Assembly: GCA_037141055.1 (NCBI GenBank)
Contig: JBAXDH010000003.1
Location: 1-64,000 of the forward strand
DNA length: 64,000 nucleotides
Reading direction: 5' to 3'
DNA from: CAIVAT01 sp037141055
GTDB lineage: Bacteria > Bacteroidota > Bacteroidia > Bacteroidales > FEN-979
Shown here: piece after piece, positions 1-8,930 of the stretch
Layout of the letters: each line of letters opens with the position of its first letter
Numbering within the stretch: position 1 is the stretch's first letter
Position numbers and translations under genes: made by a program
The notes under the pieces: generated by a model
Seen by the model: only the letters and a program-made list of their open reading frames with translations
Databases searched by the model: none
Told to the model about the DNA's origin: nothing

Positions 1-407
1 TAAACCTTAAATCTGTTTTCAATCTCACCAAGGCAATCCAGAAAGTGATGATCAAACAAAGGTTTGGATCGATTGTCAACATGAGTTCGGTGGTTGGTGT
101 TGAAGGAAACAGCGGCCAGTCAAATTATTCCGCATCCAAAGCCGGCATCATTGGCTTTACAAAATCGATCGCACAGGAACTCGGTTCCCGCAACATTCGC
201 TGCAATGCGATCGCACCCGGTTACATTGAAACGGAGATGACTGCAAAACTGCCCCAGGAATTCCGCGATAAATGGATCCAGGATATTCCACTGAAACGTG
301 CAGGCACTCCTGAGGATGTAGCCAACCTTGCGCTATTCCTTGCATCCGACCTGAGCACCTATGTCACCGGCCAGGTAATTCCCGTGTGCGGCGGACTGCA
401 TACCTGA
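1..407 (+). CDS. fabG: 3-oxoacyl-ACP reductase FabG-like SDR, C-terminal part
   Basis: 5'-truncated by the window edge; the reading frame is open from base 3. The visible part is the second half of a classical short-chain dehydrogenase/reductase. It has the catalytic Ser in VNMSS, the YSASKAG motif with catalytic Tyr and Lys, the IRCNAIAPG segment and the C-terminal TGQVIPVCGG. This matches FabG, which reduces 3-oxoacyl-ACP with NADPH in cytosolic fatty acid elongation. The Rossmann nucleotide motif lies outside the window. An internal GTG at 45 is not the start, because conserved SDR sequence (NLKSVFNLTKAIQ) precedes it. FabG fits best, but another SDR of the same subfamily cannot be excluded without the N-terminus. 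Confidence 0.85.
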   Translation, partial: NLKSVFNLTKAIQKVMIKQRFGSIVNMSSVVGVEGNSGQSNYSASKAGIIGFTKSIAQELGSRNIRCNAIAPGYIETEMTAKLPQEFRDKWIQDIPLKRAGTPEDVANLALFLASDLSTYVTGQVIPVCGGLHT

Positions 408-421
408 TTAATCCCGGAATT

Positions 422-2494
422 TTGGAACTGGTTACGGAATACCCCTTCGGTTTAGTGTTTCTGTGCCTCCTGCTGGGAGCCTTATATTCCTTTTTCCTTT
501 ATTACCGCGAAATCAAAAAGGGATTAAAGTCACCGGTACGCTGGGTAATGCTTGTGTTCCGCTTTCTTTCGGTCTCATTGATCTCCTTCCTTCTGTTGGG
601 GCCCCTGATGAAACAAACCCGAAAGATCGTTGAAAAACCGGTTGTCATTCTCGGGCTGGACAATTCCCGGTCAATGTTACTTACAGGCGATTCTGATTAT
701 TACCGTAATGAATTTCCCAGGTCGGCCGAAGCCCTGGTGAATGCGCTTCAGAAAAAATGTGAAGTCAAAATCTATTCCTTCGGCGACAAACTGACCACCG
801 GATACAGTACTTCCTTCTCCGGACTTAAAACTGATATTTCCGCCTTTTTCAACGAGGTAACCAGTCGCTATACCAACCGTAACGCAGCCGCCCTGATCAT
901 CGCCACCGATGGCATTTACAACGAAGGGACTGATCCGTTTTATGCAGCGCAAAAAATTCAGTTTCACGTCTACACCATTGCGCTGGGGGACACGGCTGTA
1001 AAAAAGGATGTCCTGATAAAAAAGATACTGGTCAACAAAACCGCTTACAAAGGTGATAAATTTCCGGTCGAGGTATTGGTCGAAATGAACAAATGCGCCG
1101 GCGCCACTGCAAAACTGACATTGTCGCAGGGTTCACGCCTTCTTGAAACCAAAGAAATCAGGGCAACCGGAGACCATAGCCTTCAGAAAGTTTCCTTCAT
1201 GCTCGAAGCCAGGGACAAAGGGCTGGTGAGGTACTCGCTGCAGATTAACGAAATGAGTGGGGAAGGAAGCAAACTTAACAACAGTGCGGGTTTCATCGTT
1301 GAGGTTCTGGATACGCGTCAGAAAATCGCGCTTATTTTCGATGCACCCCACCCCGATGTTACAGCCATTCTCAAAGCACTTGAAGGCTCTTCCCATTTCG
1401 AAATTGACCCGATAAGGGCCGATAACCTGCCAAAATCATTTGAGAAATACGACCTTGTCATTCTCAACCAGCTTCCGTCGGTTACCAACGTTGCCGACCT
1501 TGGAAATTTATTCCGGTCGAAGACTTCCATGCTCGTCATTGTTGGATCGCAGTCCGATATCAACGCGCTCAATAATCTGAAACCGGGTCTGATCATCAAC
1601 TCTTCACGAAACTCTTTCTCCGAATCCCAGCCGGTTTTCAGCGAGGACTTTTCCCTGTTTTCAATGGATAAGAAAAGCATTGCGCTTTTCAGGGAGTTTC
1701 CGCCGCTGCAGTCTCCTTTTGGTTCTTACCAGTTCAGCCCGCTTGCGGATGTGCTCTTTTACCAGAAGATCGGAAATGTTTCCACACGGATCCCAATGAT
1801 CATGTTCACCCATGTCGCAGAGAAAAAGATCGGGTTTATTGCCGGTGAAAACCTTTGGCGGTGGAGAATTTCCGATTTTTTGCAGCAGTCAAATCATGAA
1901 TCCTTCGACCTGTTGGTTGATAAAATTGCACAGTACCTTACCACCAGGGATGACAAAAGCTTTTTCAGGCTCCGACTCAACAGCAGGTTTTCAGAAAATG
2001 AACCTGTGGAAATTGATGCGGAGGTATTCAACGCATCATATGAACTGATCAACGACCCCGATGTTAACATCACCATCACCGATAAAGAAGGCAAGAACTT
2101 CCCTTTTGTCTTCAGCAAATCAACCAAAGCCTATTATCTCAATGCAGGACTTTTTCCGGTTGGGGAGTATTCATTCAAGGCCGTTGTAAGGCACGGATCA
2201 GCGACTTACGAGAAAACTGGTAAATTTTACGTGGAGCAGGTGAACATTGAGAGTTCAAACCTCGTGGCCGATCACAATCTCCTGTTCCGGATCGCCTCGT
2301 CGCATGATGCTGAAATGATCGGACGGAACGACATCGGAAAACTGGCTGACAAAATACTGGCCAGGGAAGATATCCGCCCGGTTGCACTTTACCAGCAACG
2401 AATGTCTGACCTGATTGGAAATCCGTGGCTTTTTGCACTGATTCTTGCCCTGCTTTCGGCAGAGTGGATCATCAGGAAACGCGAAGGAATGTGA
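422..2494 (+). CDS. membrane-anchored von Willebrand factor A-like protein
   Basis: About 690 aa. Two N-terminal membrane segments (about residues 8-27 and 41-61) precede a vWA-like domain with a MIDAS-type DNSRS motif (about 80-84) and a later ATDGIYNEG strand-loop. A long extracytoplasmic region follows, then a last membrane helix near the C-terminus (PWLFALILALLSAEW). Proteins of this plan are common in Bacteroidota, but their function is not established. The metal-ion-dependent adhesion fold suggests protein-protein contacts at the membrane. The start is uncertain: the frame opens at GTG 386, overlapping fabG, but TTG 422 places the start a few residues before the YP-helix segment and is preferred. 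It lies just downstream of fabG and convergent with the ABC permease 16 bp away. Confidence 0.75.
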   Translation: MELVTEYPFGLVFLCLLLGALYSFFLYYREIKKGLKSPVRWVMLVFRFLSVSLISFLLLGPLMKQTRKIVEKPVVILGLDNSRSMLLTGDSDYYRNEFPRSAEALVNALQKKCEVKIYSFGDKLTTGYSTSFSGLKTDISAFFNEVTSRYTNRNAAALIIATDGIYNEGTDPFYAAQKIQFHVYTIALGDTAVKKDVLIKKILVNKTAYKGDKFPVEVLVEMNKCAGATAKLTLSQGSRLLETKEIRATGDHSLQKVSFMLEARDKGLVRYSLQINEMSGEGSKLNNSAGFIVEVLDTRQKIALIFDAPHPDVTAILKALEGSSHFEIDPIRADNLPKSFEKYDLVILNQLPSVTNVADLGNLFRSKTSMLVIVGSQSDINALNNLKPGLIINSSRNSFSESQPVFSEDFSLFSMDKKSIALFREFPPLQSPFGSYQFSPLADVLFYQKIGNVSTRIPMIMFTHVAEKKIGFIAGENLWRWRISDFLQQSNHESFDLLVDKIAQYLTTRDDKSFFRLRLNSRFSENEPVEIDAEVFNASYELINDPDVNITITDKEGKNFPFVFSKSTKAYYLNAGLFPVGEYSFKAVVRHGSATYEKTGKFYVEQVNIESSNLVADHNLLFRIASSHDAEMIGRNDIGKLADKILAREDIRPVALYQQRMSDLIGNPWLFALILALLSAEWIIRKREGM

Positions 2495-2510
2495 GTTCCA
2501 AACTGATGGA

Positions 2511-3341
2511 CTAAAGGTCCCTTTTTGCCAGCACAAAGTAAACAATCCCGATCATTACGGTTGCATATCCAAGCGGAATCAAACACGCCAAAAAACTGAC
2601 CGAGTCCTGCAAATTCAGGCCCATTAAATTTTTCAGTACCTGGATCGAAGGGTATTCCGTAATGCGGAGCACCGCATTCACCGGAAGATAAGGAGAAATC
2701 CCGTTTTTGAATACAATCGGACTTTTCAGGAAATAGTACAGGATTGGCTCTACGATGAAAACATACAACGTAAACAGCGCAATCGCGAGCCCCGTGTTCC
2801 GCAAAAGGAATCCAAAAAAAAGTGCATAAACCTGCAGGGTCAGCACGGTAATGAAAAACCCAAGCATGAAGGTTGATTTTTCAAGTATCAGCCCCAATGT
2901 CAGATCCGATGTGTGCGAAATGCCGATGACGAGGGTCCCAATGGTTAACAACACCGTCATAACAACCGAGATCAGCAGGATAAGCATCAATTTCGATGCA
3001 AGGAATTCAGCCTTGCTCATGCCGTTGATCACGTTCTGCCTGATCGTTTTAAATGTAAATTCATTGGTTATCAGGATGATGATCACAATGGCAGGAAAGA
3101 TGAGCACATAACGGATGGTAGCAAAGAAGGCGATGTTTTGCCAGAGCCACGGAAAAAAATAGATAGTTACATGCGGTATCGGAATGGGCAAATGCTTGTT
3201 GGTATTGTCAACCATGTTGTTGATCATAAATTCTGCCATTAACAGTCCAAGCGCGAGGAACAGGAAGTACAGGCCGGTAAGTATCCAGAAAATCTTATAT
3301 GTTAAAATTTTCTTGAACTCAATCTTGAGGAGCTTTATCAT
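2511..3341 (-). CDS. ABC-2 type transporter permease
   Basis: 276 aa, about six hydrophobic segments, starting with the amphipathic MIKLLKIEFKKILTYKIFW typical of ABC-2/NatB-like permeases. It forms the membrane half of an exporter with the ATPase encoded immediately upstream; the two genes overlap by 4 bp (3338-3341), indicating translational coupling. Substrate is unknown; relatives act in antibiotic, bacitracin or sodium export or in multi-pass protein processes. The gene is complete, with nothing odd in its sequence. Confidence 0.85.
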   Translation of the reverse strand: MIKLLKIEFKKILTYKIFWILTGLYFLFLALGLLMAEFMINNMVDNTNKHLPIPIPHVTIYFFPWLWQNIAFFATIRYVLIFPAIVIIILITNEFTFKTIRQNVINGMSKAEFLASKLMLILLISVVMTVLLTIGTLVIGISHTSDLTLGLILEKSTFMLGFFITVLTLQVYALFFGFLLRNTGLAIALFTLYVFIVEPILYYFLKSPIVFKNGISPYLPVNAVLRITEYPSIQVLKNLMGLNLQDSVSFLACLIPLGYATVMIGIVYFVLAKRDL

Positions 3342-4234
3342 TTGTTATTGTCTAATAATTCGAGAAAATGCTGTTCAAGGCTTCGTTTTCGCTCCGACAG
3401 ATGCGTAAGTGTGATTCCCTGCTGAAAGAAAAACCGGTTCAATTCCTCCGGGTTCACAATGTCTTTAAAGTAAACCTGTATGCTTTCCGCACCGGGAGTA
3501 AGGGACTGAAATGCCGGGTGCGAACGGACGGCAGCGGAAAGGAGTTCGGGATTCATCGCGGCAAGCTCAAAAGAATCGGATATTGCCAGCACTTCGCTCA
3601 CTTTGCCGTCAAACAGTTTTTTGCCTTTATTCAGCACCGCCACATGGCTGCATATCTTCTGAACTTCATCCAGCATATGCGATGCAATGATGATCGTTGT
3701 TCCCTGGCTTGCAATAAGAAGGATCAACTCGCGGATGTTTGCGATGCCCTGCGGATCAAGCCCGTTTGTAGGTTCATCGAGGATCAGCACATCCGGGTTG
3801 CCCAGCAGTGCGGAAGCAACGGCAAGCCGCTGTTTCATCCCGAAGGAGAATGTTTTGAACCGTGTGTTTCTTCGCTCGTAGATGCCTGTCAGGTTAAGCA
3901 CACGTTCAATGTCGTCATACCCGAGATCTTTGATGTCGGCCACTATTTTCAGATTGACAACCGGGCTCAGGTACGGGAAAAAATTCGGACTTTCGATCAC
4001 ACTGCCGATTCTCTTCCGGCTTTCCTTCGAAGGAATCTTCCCGAACCATTCGAAACTCCCGGTATTGGCTTTAATCAAGTCAAGAATGATGCTGAGGGTG
4101 GTAGTTTTGCCACTGCCGTTCGGGCCCAGAATTCCAAATACCTGGCCCTTGTGAACGTCAAGAGAAAGATCATTGACTGCCTGTATCTTTCCGTATCGTT
4201 TCGAAATGTGGCTGATAGAGAGTACGGTTTCCAA
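3338..4234 (-). CDS. ABC transporter ATP-binding protein
   Basis: 298 aa cytoplasmic ATPase of the CcmA/NatA type. Visible motifs are Walker A GPNGSGKTT (about residues 36-44), signature FSFGMKQRL, Walker B VLILDEPTNGLDP and the switch His in IIIASHML. A C-terminal extension of about 80 aa follows the nucleotide-binding domain, as in ABC-2 exporters. It overlaps the permease gene by 4 bp, and the two form a simple two-gene exporter operon. No promoter with both Bacteroidota boxes was found upstream. Confidence 0.92.
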   Translation of the reverse strand: METVLSISHISKRYGKIQAVNDLSLDVHKGQVFGILGPNGSGKTTTLSIILDLIKANTGSFEWFGKIPSKESRKRIGSVIESPNFFPYLSPVVNLKIVADIKDLGYDDIERVLNLTGIYERRNTRFKTFSFGMKQRLAVASALLGNPDVLILDEPTNGLDPQGIANIRELILLIASQGTTIIIASHMLDEVQKICSHVAVLNKGKKLFDGKVSEVLAISDSFELAAMNPELLSAAVRSHPAFQSLTPGAESIQVYFKDIVNPEELNRFFFQQGITLTHLSERKRSLEQHFLELLDNNK

Positions 4235-4296
4235 AATTTAAGTGATATAAGGTGTGAATAGAATAAACCTGTGACGTTCCATAAGAGGAATCATTA

Positions 4297-5004
4297 TCAT
4301 CGGTACAAAAGGAATATTGTTGGTTTCTTCTGAATATCGGGTTTTAGATGCCGCCATTCTGAAATGGGTTGCGATCTTATATTTTCGTTTACCCCGGAAA
4401 TATCAGTCGCCAGGCAAAGCTGTGTTTCAGGCCTGCATACCCTGGTCAGCGCCTCGAACAACTGCAGGTTGCGATAAGGGGTCTCGATGAAAATCTGGGT
4501 CTGGTCTTTATCCTGGATTGTCTTTTCAAGTTCTTTGATTCTCCTGGCAAGCAATTGTTTATCAGCGGGCAGGTATCCTAGGAAAGCAAAATTCTGACCG
4601 TTAAATCCCGAAGCCATCAAGGCAAGCAGAATTGAAGAGGGGCCGGTAAGCGGAACAACCCGGATGCCAAGTTCATGAGCCACTTTGACAACCAGCGAAC
4701 CCGGGTCGGCAACACAGGGCACACCTGCCTCGGATAAAAGCCCGGTATCCTGCCCGTTTAATGTACCAAGGAGGTAATCAAGGATGTCCTGGTCCCTGGA
4801 ATGCTCATTAAAGACCATGAAATTAAGATCATCGATCGGTGTTTGAACGCCTGCCTTTATCAAAAACCTGCGGGCGGTGCGGATCTCCTCCACGATAAAA
4901 AATTCCAGCCTGCGGATAACTGCTAGTGTGCCCGGCGGCAGGACTGATTCCAGGCTGCCGTCTGCCAGCGGGGAGGGTAAAAGATACAAGGTGCCTTTAG
5001 CCAT
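4297..5004 (-). CDS. SAM-dependent tetrapyrrole-methylase-fold methyltransferase, RsmI-like
   Basis: 235 aa. It carries the two RsmI-type signature segments SEAGVPCVADPGS and VVPLTGPSS, which bind S-adenosylmethionine. Full-length RsmI (16S rRNA C1402 2'-O-methyltransferase) is about 280 aa. This shorter form is widespread in Bacteroidota and probably has the same or a related rRNA role, but that is inference from family. It is the last gene of the dnaA-led run and overlaps the preceding PLP-enzyme gene by 8 bp. Confidence 0.8.
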   Translation of the reverse strand: MAKGTLYLLPSPLADGSLESVLPPGTLAVIRRLEFFIVEEIRTARRFLIKAGVQTPIDDLNFMVFNEHSRDQDILDYLLGTLNGQDTGLLSEAGVPCVADPGSLVVKVAHELGIRVVPLTGPSSILLALMASGFNGQNFAFLGYLPADKQLLARRIKELEKTIQDKDQTQIFIETPYRNLQLFEALTRVCRPETQLCLATDISGVNENIRSQPISEWRHLKPDIQKKPTIFLLYR

Positions 5005-5962
5005 TTTTCATCCAGGGTAAGTGATCAAGGTCAACATTTCCGCCGGAGATAATGATGCCCACTTTTTTTCCGGTGATACTGATTTTTGCTTCCATAAGCG
5101 CTGCAAAAGGCACTGCTGAAGAAGGTTCGACGATTATTTTCATGCGTTCCCATAAAAACCGCATTGCCCGAACAATACTCTCTTCGCTCACGGTAACGAT
5201 ATCATGCACATGTTCCAGGATTATCGGGAAGGTGATGGAGCCAAGGGAGGTGCGCAGACCATCGGCCATTGTATCTGGCTTTTCCGATGGAATAAATCTT
5301 TTGTGAATAAAAGACTGGTAAGCATCATTTGCATTTTCAGGCTCTGCGGCAATCACTTTTCCACCGGGAAGGAAGTAATGCACCGCCAGCGCGGTGCCGC
5401 TGAGAAGTCCGCCGCCGCCGACCGGTGCCATTATAATATCCGGGTCACCTGCTTCCCTGATCAGTTCCAGGGCCGCAGTGGCCTGTCCCGCAATGATCTG
5501 CAAATTATTGTAGGGATGAATTTCCGTTGCACCGGTTTGTGCCAGAATTTTTTCAAGCGTCGTTTCCCTCGCTTCGAGGGTCGGCTCGCAGAATGTAATG
5601 ATGCCTCCATATTCCTTTACAGCATCTATTTTAATCCGGGAAGAGTCGGATGGCATCACGATATAAGCCTTTGTGTTCACCAGCAATGCCGCCCGGGAGA
5701 GCGCCTGCGCGTGATTCCCGGAAGAGTGCGTTGCCACGCCGCGCTGCAGATGAAGTTTGTCAAGCGACAACACCGCATTGGTTGCCCCGCGGGCTTTGAA
5801 AGCGCCAACCTTCTGGAAATTCTCACATTTGAAATAAACATCCGCATCAAATAACCGGTTGATGGTCTGTGAGGTAAGCAGGGGAGTGTGGTTGATAAAC
5901 GGCGATATCCTTTGGGCCGCTTCCAGGATGTCTGACGACGTTATTTGTTCATTGTGGTTCAT
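4997..5962 (-). CDS. PLP-dependent threonine dehydratase / serine racemase family enzyme
   Basis: 321 aa fold-type II PLP enzyme. The Schiff-base Lys is in KVGAFKARG (about residue 56), the substrate loop is SSGNHAQ (about 80-86) and the phosphate-binding glycine loop is VGGGGLL (about 181-187). It has no C-terminal ACT domain, so it resembles catabolic threonine dehydratase or serine racemase rather than feedback-regulated IlvA. The start ATG at 5962 overlaps the stop of the phosphatase gene by 4 bp, which favours it over a longer reading at 6007. Likely reaction: threonine or serine to 2-oxobutanoate or pyruvate plus ammonia; racemase activity is the alternative. Confidence 0.87.
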   Translation of the reverse strand: MNHNEQITSSDILEAAQRISPFINHTPLLTSQTINRLFDADVYFKCENFQKVGAFKARGATNAVLSLDKLHLQRGVATHSSGNHAQALSRAALLVNTKAYIVMPSDSSRIKIDAVKEYGGIITFCEPTLEARETTLEKILAQTGATEIHPYNNLQIIAGQATAALELIREAGDPDIIMAPVGGGGLLSGTALAVHYFLPGGKVIAAEPENANDAYQSFIHKRFIPSEKPDTMADGLRTSLGSITFPIILEHVHDIVTVSEESIVRAMRFLWERMKIIVEPSSAVPFAALMEAKISITGKKVGIIISGGNVDLDHLPWMKNG

Positions 5963-6435
5963 TTGTTCCGCGCCCCAAGGACGATTTTTTCCACAACCCG
6001 GTCGCATGCCTGATCCAGCTGAACATAAACATCTTCGAATGCTTTCATTCCATGATACCAGGGATCCTGTACATCCATGTTTTCACCGGGATACAGCATG
6101 TTCAGCATGTAATCGACTTTCGACCGGTCGGCATCATTCCTGGCAAGTCTCATGATTTTCTGGTAATGAGATGAATCCATCGCATAAATGTAATCAAATT
6201 CATCGAAATCAGAGACAGAAAACAACCTTGCCCTGAATGATGACAGATCGATTCCCCGTTTTCCTGCCACGGCTTGTGCACGGGAATCCGGTGGATCACC
6301 TGCATGAAATGACTCAAACCCGCAGGAATCAACTTCTGCAGGAACTTTAATTTTTTTCAGCTTTTCACGGAGAATCCCTTCAGCAAGAGGGGAGCGGCAA
6401 ATGTTGCCGGTGCAGACAAAAAGAAATTTTATCAA
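5959..6435 (-). CDS. low-molecular-weight protein tyrosine phosphatase
   Basis: 158 aa, the usual family length. The active-site P-loop CTGNICRS occupies residues 8-15 (nucleophile Cys8, Arg14) and the general-acid loop is DPWY at about residue 124. It is a cytosolic enzyme that dephosphorylates phosphotyrosine proteins, in bacteria often tyrosine kinases of capsule export, or arginine phosphate. No kinase is adjacent. It starts 17 bp after dnaA and overlaps the next gene by 4 bp, so it is probably co-transcribed with dnaA. Confidence 0.93.
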   Translation of the reverse strand: MIKFLFVCTGNICRSPLAEGILREKLKKIKVPAEVDSCGFESFHAGDPPDSRAQAVAGKRGIDLSSFRARLFSVSDFDEFDYIYAMDSSHYQKIMRLARNDADRSKVDYMLNMLYPGENMDVQDPWYHGMKAFEDVYVQLDQACDRVVEKIVLGARNK

Positions 6436-6452
6436 GGTTGTTATAGATTCTG

Positions 6453-7904
6453 TTAAAGTTTAATCCGCTTATCGAGTTCTTCAACAAAATTTCTGAACTG
6501 TTTGTCTGTTTCAACAAGGTTGTTGACAGTCCGGCATGCGTGCAATACCGTAGCGTGGTCTTTATTTCCGCAATGAAGGCCGATGCTTGCAAGGGATGAT
6601 TTGGTGTGTTTTTTGGAAAAATACATGGAAAGCTGCCTTGCCTGCACAATTTCCCTTTTTCTTGTCTTTGAGTTGATCAGTTCAACAGGTATGTTGAAGA
6701 ACTCACAAACTACCTTCTGGATATAGTCAATGGATATCTCGCGGGAGGTGTTTTTAACAAACTTGTCAATCATTTGCTTGGCAAGATCCAGGGTAATGAT
6801 TTTCTTGTTCAGGGAAGATTGGGCAAGCAGAGAGATCAGTGCGCCTTCAAGCTCCCTGATATTCGTGTTGATGTTATATGCAAGGTATTCAATTACTTCG
6901 GCAGGAATCGTGATGCCGTCGTTGTACAGTTTTTTATGGAGAATCGCAATGCGCGTCTCAAGGTCGGGAATCTGCAGGTCAGCGGATAATCCCCATTTGA
7001 ATCTTGACAGAAGGCGCGGTTCAATACCTTTCATTTCCACCGGAGGCTTGTCTGACGTGAGGATGATCTGGTTGCTCTTCTGGTGAAGGTGATTGAAAAT
7101 GTGAAAGAATACATCCTGGGTTTTTTCCTTCCCGGCAAGGTTGTGAATATCATCCAGGATAAGCACGTCGATCATCTGGTAAAAGTGGATGAAGTCGTTT
7201 TGATTGTTATTCCTGACCGAATCGATGAACTGGTTCGTAAACTGGTCGGTTGTGACGTAAAGGACCGTTTTTTCAGGGAAATTATTTTTCACCTGGAGGC
7301 CAATGGCATGCGACAGGTGGGTCTTGCCAAGGCCGGTGTAACTGTATAACAGCAAAGGGTTGAACGCAGTTTTTCCGGGGTTGCTGGCAACGGCAAACCC
7401 TGCCGACCGGGCCAGGCGGTTGCAATCACCTTCGATGAAATTTTCAAATGAATAACTCTCGATCAGTTGGGAGTTGATTTTGATCTTTTTCAGTCCGGGG
7501 ATGATAAACGGGTTCGGAATCTCTTTTGATGTGCCTCTGTTCAAGTCGATCGGCATAGACACGGGTGAATTTAAAGTTGCTTTTTTCTCGCCTGTTGGTA
7601 CCTTGATGGTGTAGGGCCCGGAATCAGAATCGGAATTGTCAACAATAATACTGTACTCCAGTCTTCCTTCAGTTCCCAGTTCCTTTTTAATTGTCTTTTT
7701 AAGCAAACCTATATAATGTTCCTCCAGCCATTCATAAAAGAACTGGCTGGGAACCTGGATCGTTAAAACCTGGTCCTTCAGTTTAACTGCATTAATCGGA
7801 AGAAACCAGGTTTTAAAACTCTGATAGTTGATATTATCTTTAATGACTTTAAGGCAATTTTCCCAAACTTCGACTGCGTTCTTTTCCATTAATTGAAATG
7901 CCAT
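6453..7904 (-). CDS. dnaA: chromosomal replication initiator protein DnaA
   Basis: 483 aa. Domain I is at the N-terminus (VEVWENCLKVIKDNI onward). The AAA+ domain carries Walker A SYTGLGKTH (about 188-196) and Walker B VLILDDIH (about 247-254). The C-terminal helix-turn-helix holds the box-binding signature GNKDHATVLHACRTV (about 446-460). It binds DnaA boxes and opens the origin. The start at 7904 (MAFQLMEKN) or the inner ATG at 7889 are both possible; no Shine-Dalgarno decides it. A candidate promoter lies at 7944-7975. It heads a run with phosphatase, PLP-enzyme and methyltransferase genes, an arrangement different from the classical dnaA-dnaN order. Confidence 0.98.
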   Translation of the reverse strand: MAFQLMEKNAVEVWENCLKVIKDNINYQSFKTWFLPINAVKLKDQVLTIQVPSQFFYEWLEEHYIGLLKKTIKKELGTEGRLEYSIIVDNSDSDSGPYTIKVPTGEKKATLNSPVSMPIDLNRGTSKEIPNPFIIPGLKKIKINSQLIESYSFENFIEGDCNRLARSAGFAVASNPGKTAFNPLLLYSYTGLGKTHLSHAIGLQVKNNFPEKTVLYVTTDQFTNQFIDSVRNNNQNDFIHFYQMIDVLILDDIHNLAGKEKTQDVFFHIFNHLHQKSNQIILTSDKPPVEMKGIEPRLLSRFKWGLSADLQIPDLETRIAILHKKLYNDGITIPAEVIEYLAYNINTNIRELEGALISLLAQSSLNKKIITLDLAKQMIDKFVKNTSREISIDYIQKVVCEFFNIPVELINSKTRKREIVQARQLSMYFSKKHTKSSLASIGLHCGNKDHATVLHACRTVNNLVETDKQFRNFVEELDKRIKL

Positions 7905-7943
7905 GTGTGATTAATTGAGCGCTTTACCGTATCGATATGCTAA

Positions 7944-7975
7944 TCAAGGTATTGAATTTTGGTGGGGCAATCAAA
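7944..7975 (-). promoter_or_regulatory. candidate dnaA promoter (Bacteroidota type)
   Basis: Read on the minus strand: TTTG (7972-7975), a 20-bp spacer, then TACCTTGA (7944-7951), one mismatch from the Bacteroidota -7 consensus TAnnTTTG. Predicted transcription start is about 7940, giving a leader of about 36 nt before dnaA. Confidence 0.45.
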
Positions 7976-8286
7976 ATCCTCTTTTGAAGGTCTCATTATT
8001 TAATTAACAAATTTTCAAAAAAAAAGTGGAAAAAAAAAATGTTTTACCCTTGATTTTTCAAAAAAATGTTTTCGAAAAAACCCTGCAGGATCATCCAGGA
8101 AACCATAAAAATAATTCTATTTTCCATGACATCAGTTTATTAAGTAACGAAAATATTGAACATAACTTCGCTAATAAGAATAAATATAAACAACATGATG
8201 CTTATGGTTCAGTCAGTTAGAAAAATCAATGGTTTTGTTTTTTTTATTTATCGTACCGAAACTAAAATGTAATACCGTATAAATAC
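7976..8286. other. AT-rich intergenic region upstream of dnaA
   Basis: About 310 bp without a convincing gene, strongly AT-rich with long A runs (8017-8040) and several TTTTTCAAAAA-like tracts. One near-match to a DnaA box (TTTTCCACT read on the minus strand, 8025-8033, one mismatch from TTWTNCACA) is present; no cluster of boxes was seen. It could hold an unwinding element, but proof of an origin is lacking. No terminator hairpin for the yigZ-family gene was recognised here. Confidence 0.3.
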
Positions 8287-8895
8287 CTAGTTTTTTGTCA
8301 ACTTTATGCTTTTAAGCCTGTTCATCCGGTCTTCAATTCTTTTCCCATGGCTTTTTCGAATCTGGAAGTCGATTTCACATTTTTCCTGGGCGGTTTGATA
8401 ACTGATTTTAACCCCTTCGTCCTTCAGAATTCGCATAATTTCGTTCATGATGGTGTAATCAAAAACAACCTTATATTTAACCAGGATCGTTTTTTCAATA
8501 ATGACTGCATTTTCAAGCGATTCCCTGGCAGCAGTGCGGTAGGCATGTATGAGACCCGGAATGCCCAGTTTTGTTCCTCCGAAGTACCTTACAACCACCA
8601 CAAGGATGTCTGTAAGTCCCATTGACAGGATCTGCCCGTATATCGGTTTCCCCGCCGAACCAGAAGGTTCCCCGTCATCGTTGCTGCGAAAAGCCTTGTT
8701 TTCAACTCCAAGCCGGTAGGCATAGCAATGGTGGCTGGCATCGTGATAGACCTTCCGCAACTCGTCGAGATTGGTCTTCACTTCCTCCTCTGTGGTAACC
8801 GGCATGGCAACAGCAATGAATTTACTCGCTTTATCCCTGAATAACGCCTTTGTCTCGCCTTCAATAGAAAGAAAAGAATCTTTAACATCTTCCAT
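8287..8895 (-). CDS. yigZ: YigZ / IMPACT family protein
   Basis: 202 aa. N-terminal UPF0029/IMPACT domain with HHCYAYRLG, the DDGEPSGSAGKPI motif and VVRYFGGTKLGIPGLIHAY, all hallmarks of the YigZ family, followed by the smaller C-terminal DUF1949-like ferredoxin-fold region. Bacterial members are cytosolic; the biochemical role is unsettled, with proposals of a translation-associated or peptidase-like role. Divergent from prmC with only 35 bp between the starts. Confidence 0.92.
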   Translation of the reverse strand: MEDVKDSFLSIEGETKALFRDKASKFIAVAMPVTTEEEVKTNLDELRKVYHDASHHCYAYRLGVENKAFRSNDDGEPSGSAGKPIYGQILSMGLTDILVVVVRYFGGTKLGIPGLIHAYRTAARESLENAVIIEKTILVKYKVVFDYTIMNEIMRILKDEGVKISYQTAQEKCEIDFQIRKSHGKRIEDRMNRLKSIKLTKN

Positions 8896-8930
8896 CCTTG
8901 CGAAGTTACTTTTATTTTTAATTTCGTGGA

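Noticed and set aside
386..421. GTG start for the vWA protein inside fabG
   Set aside because: It would give a short non-conserved extension; TTG 422 better matches the usual distance to the first helix, though this is not certain.
3368..4261. 297-aa plus-strand frame
   Set aside because: Fully antisense to the ABC ATPase, whose Walker motifs prove the minus-strand reading.
5204..5854. 216-aa plus-strand frame
   Set aside because: Antisense to the threonine dehydratase-like gene; no family resemblance.
8026..8220. 64-aa reading frame in the AT-rich gap upstream of dnaA
   Set aside because: Low-complexity, Asn/Lys-rich composition, no recognisable domain and a GTG start; the region is better explained as non-coding AT-rich DNA.
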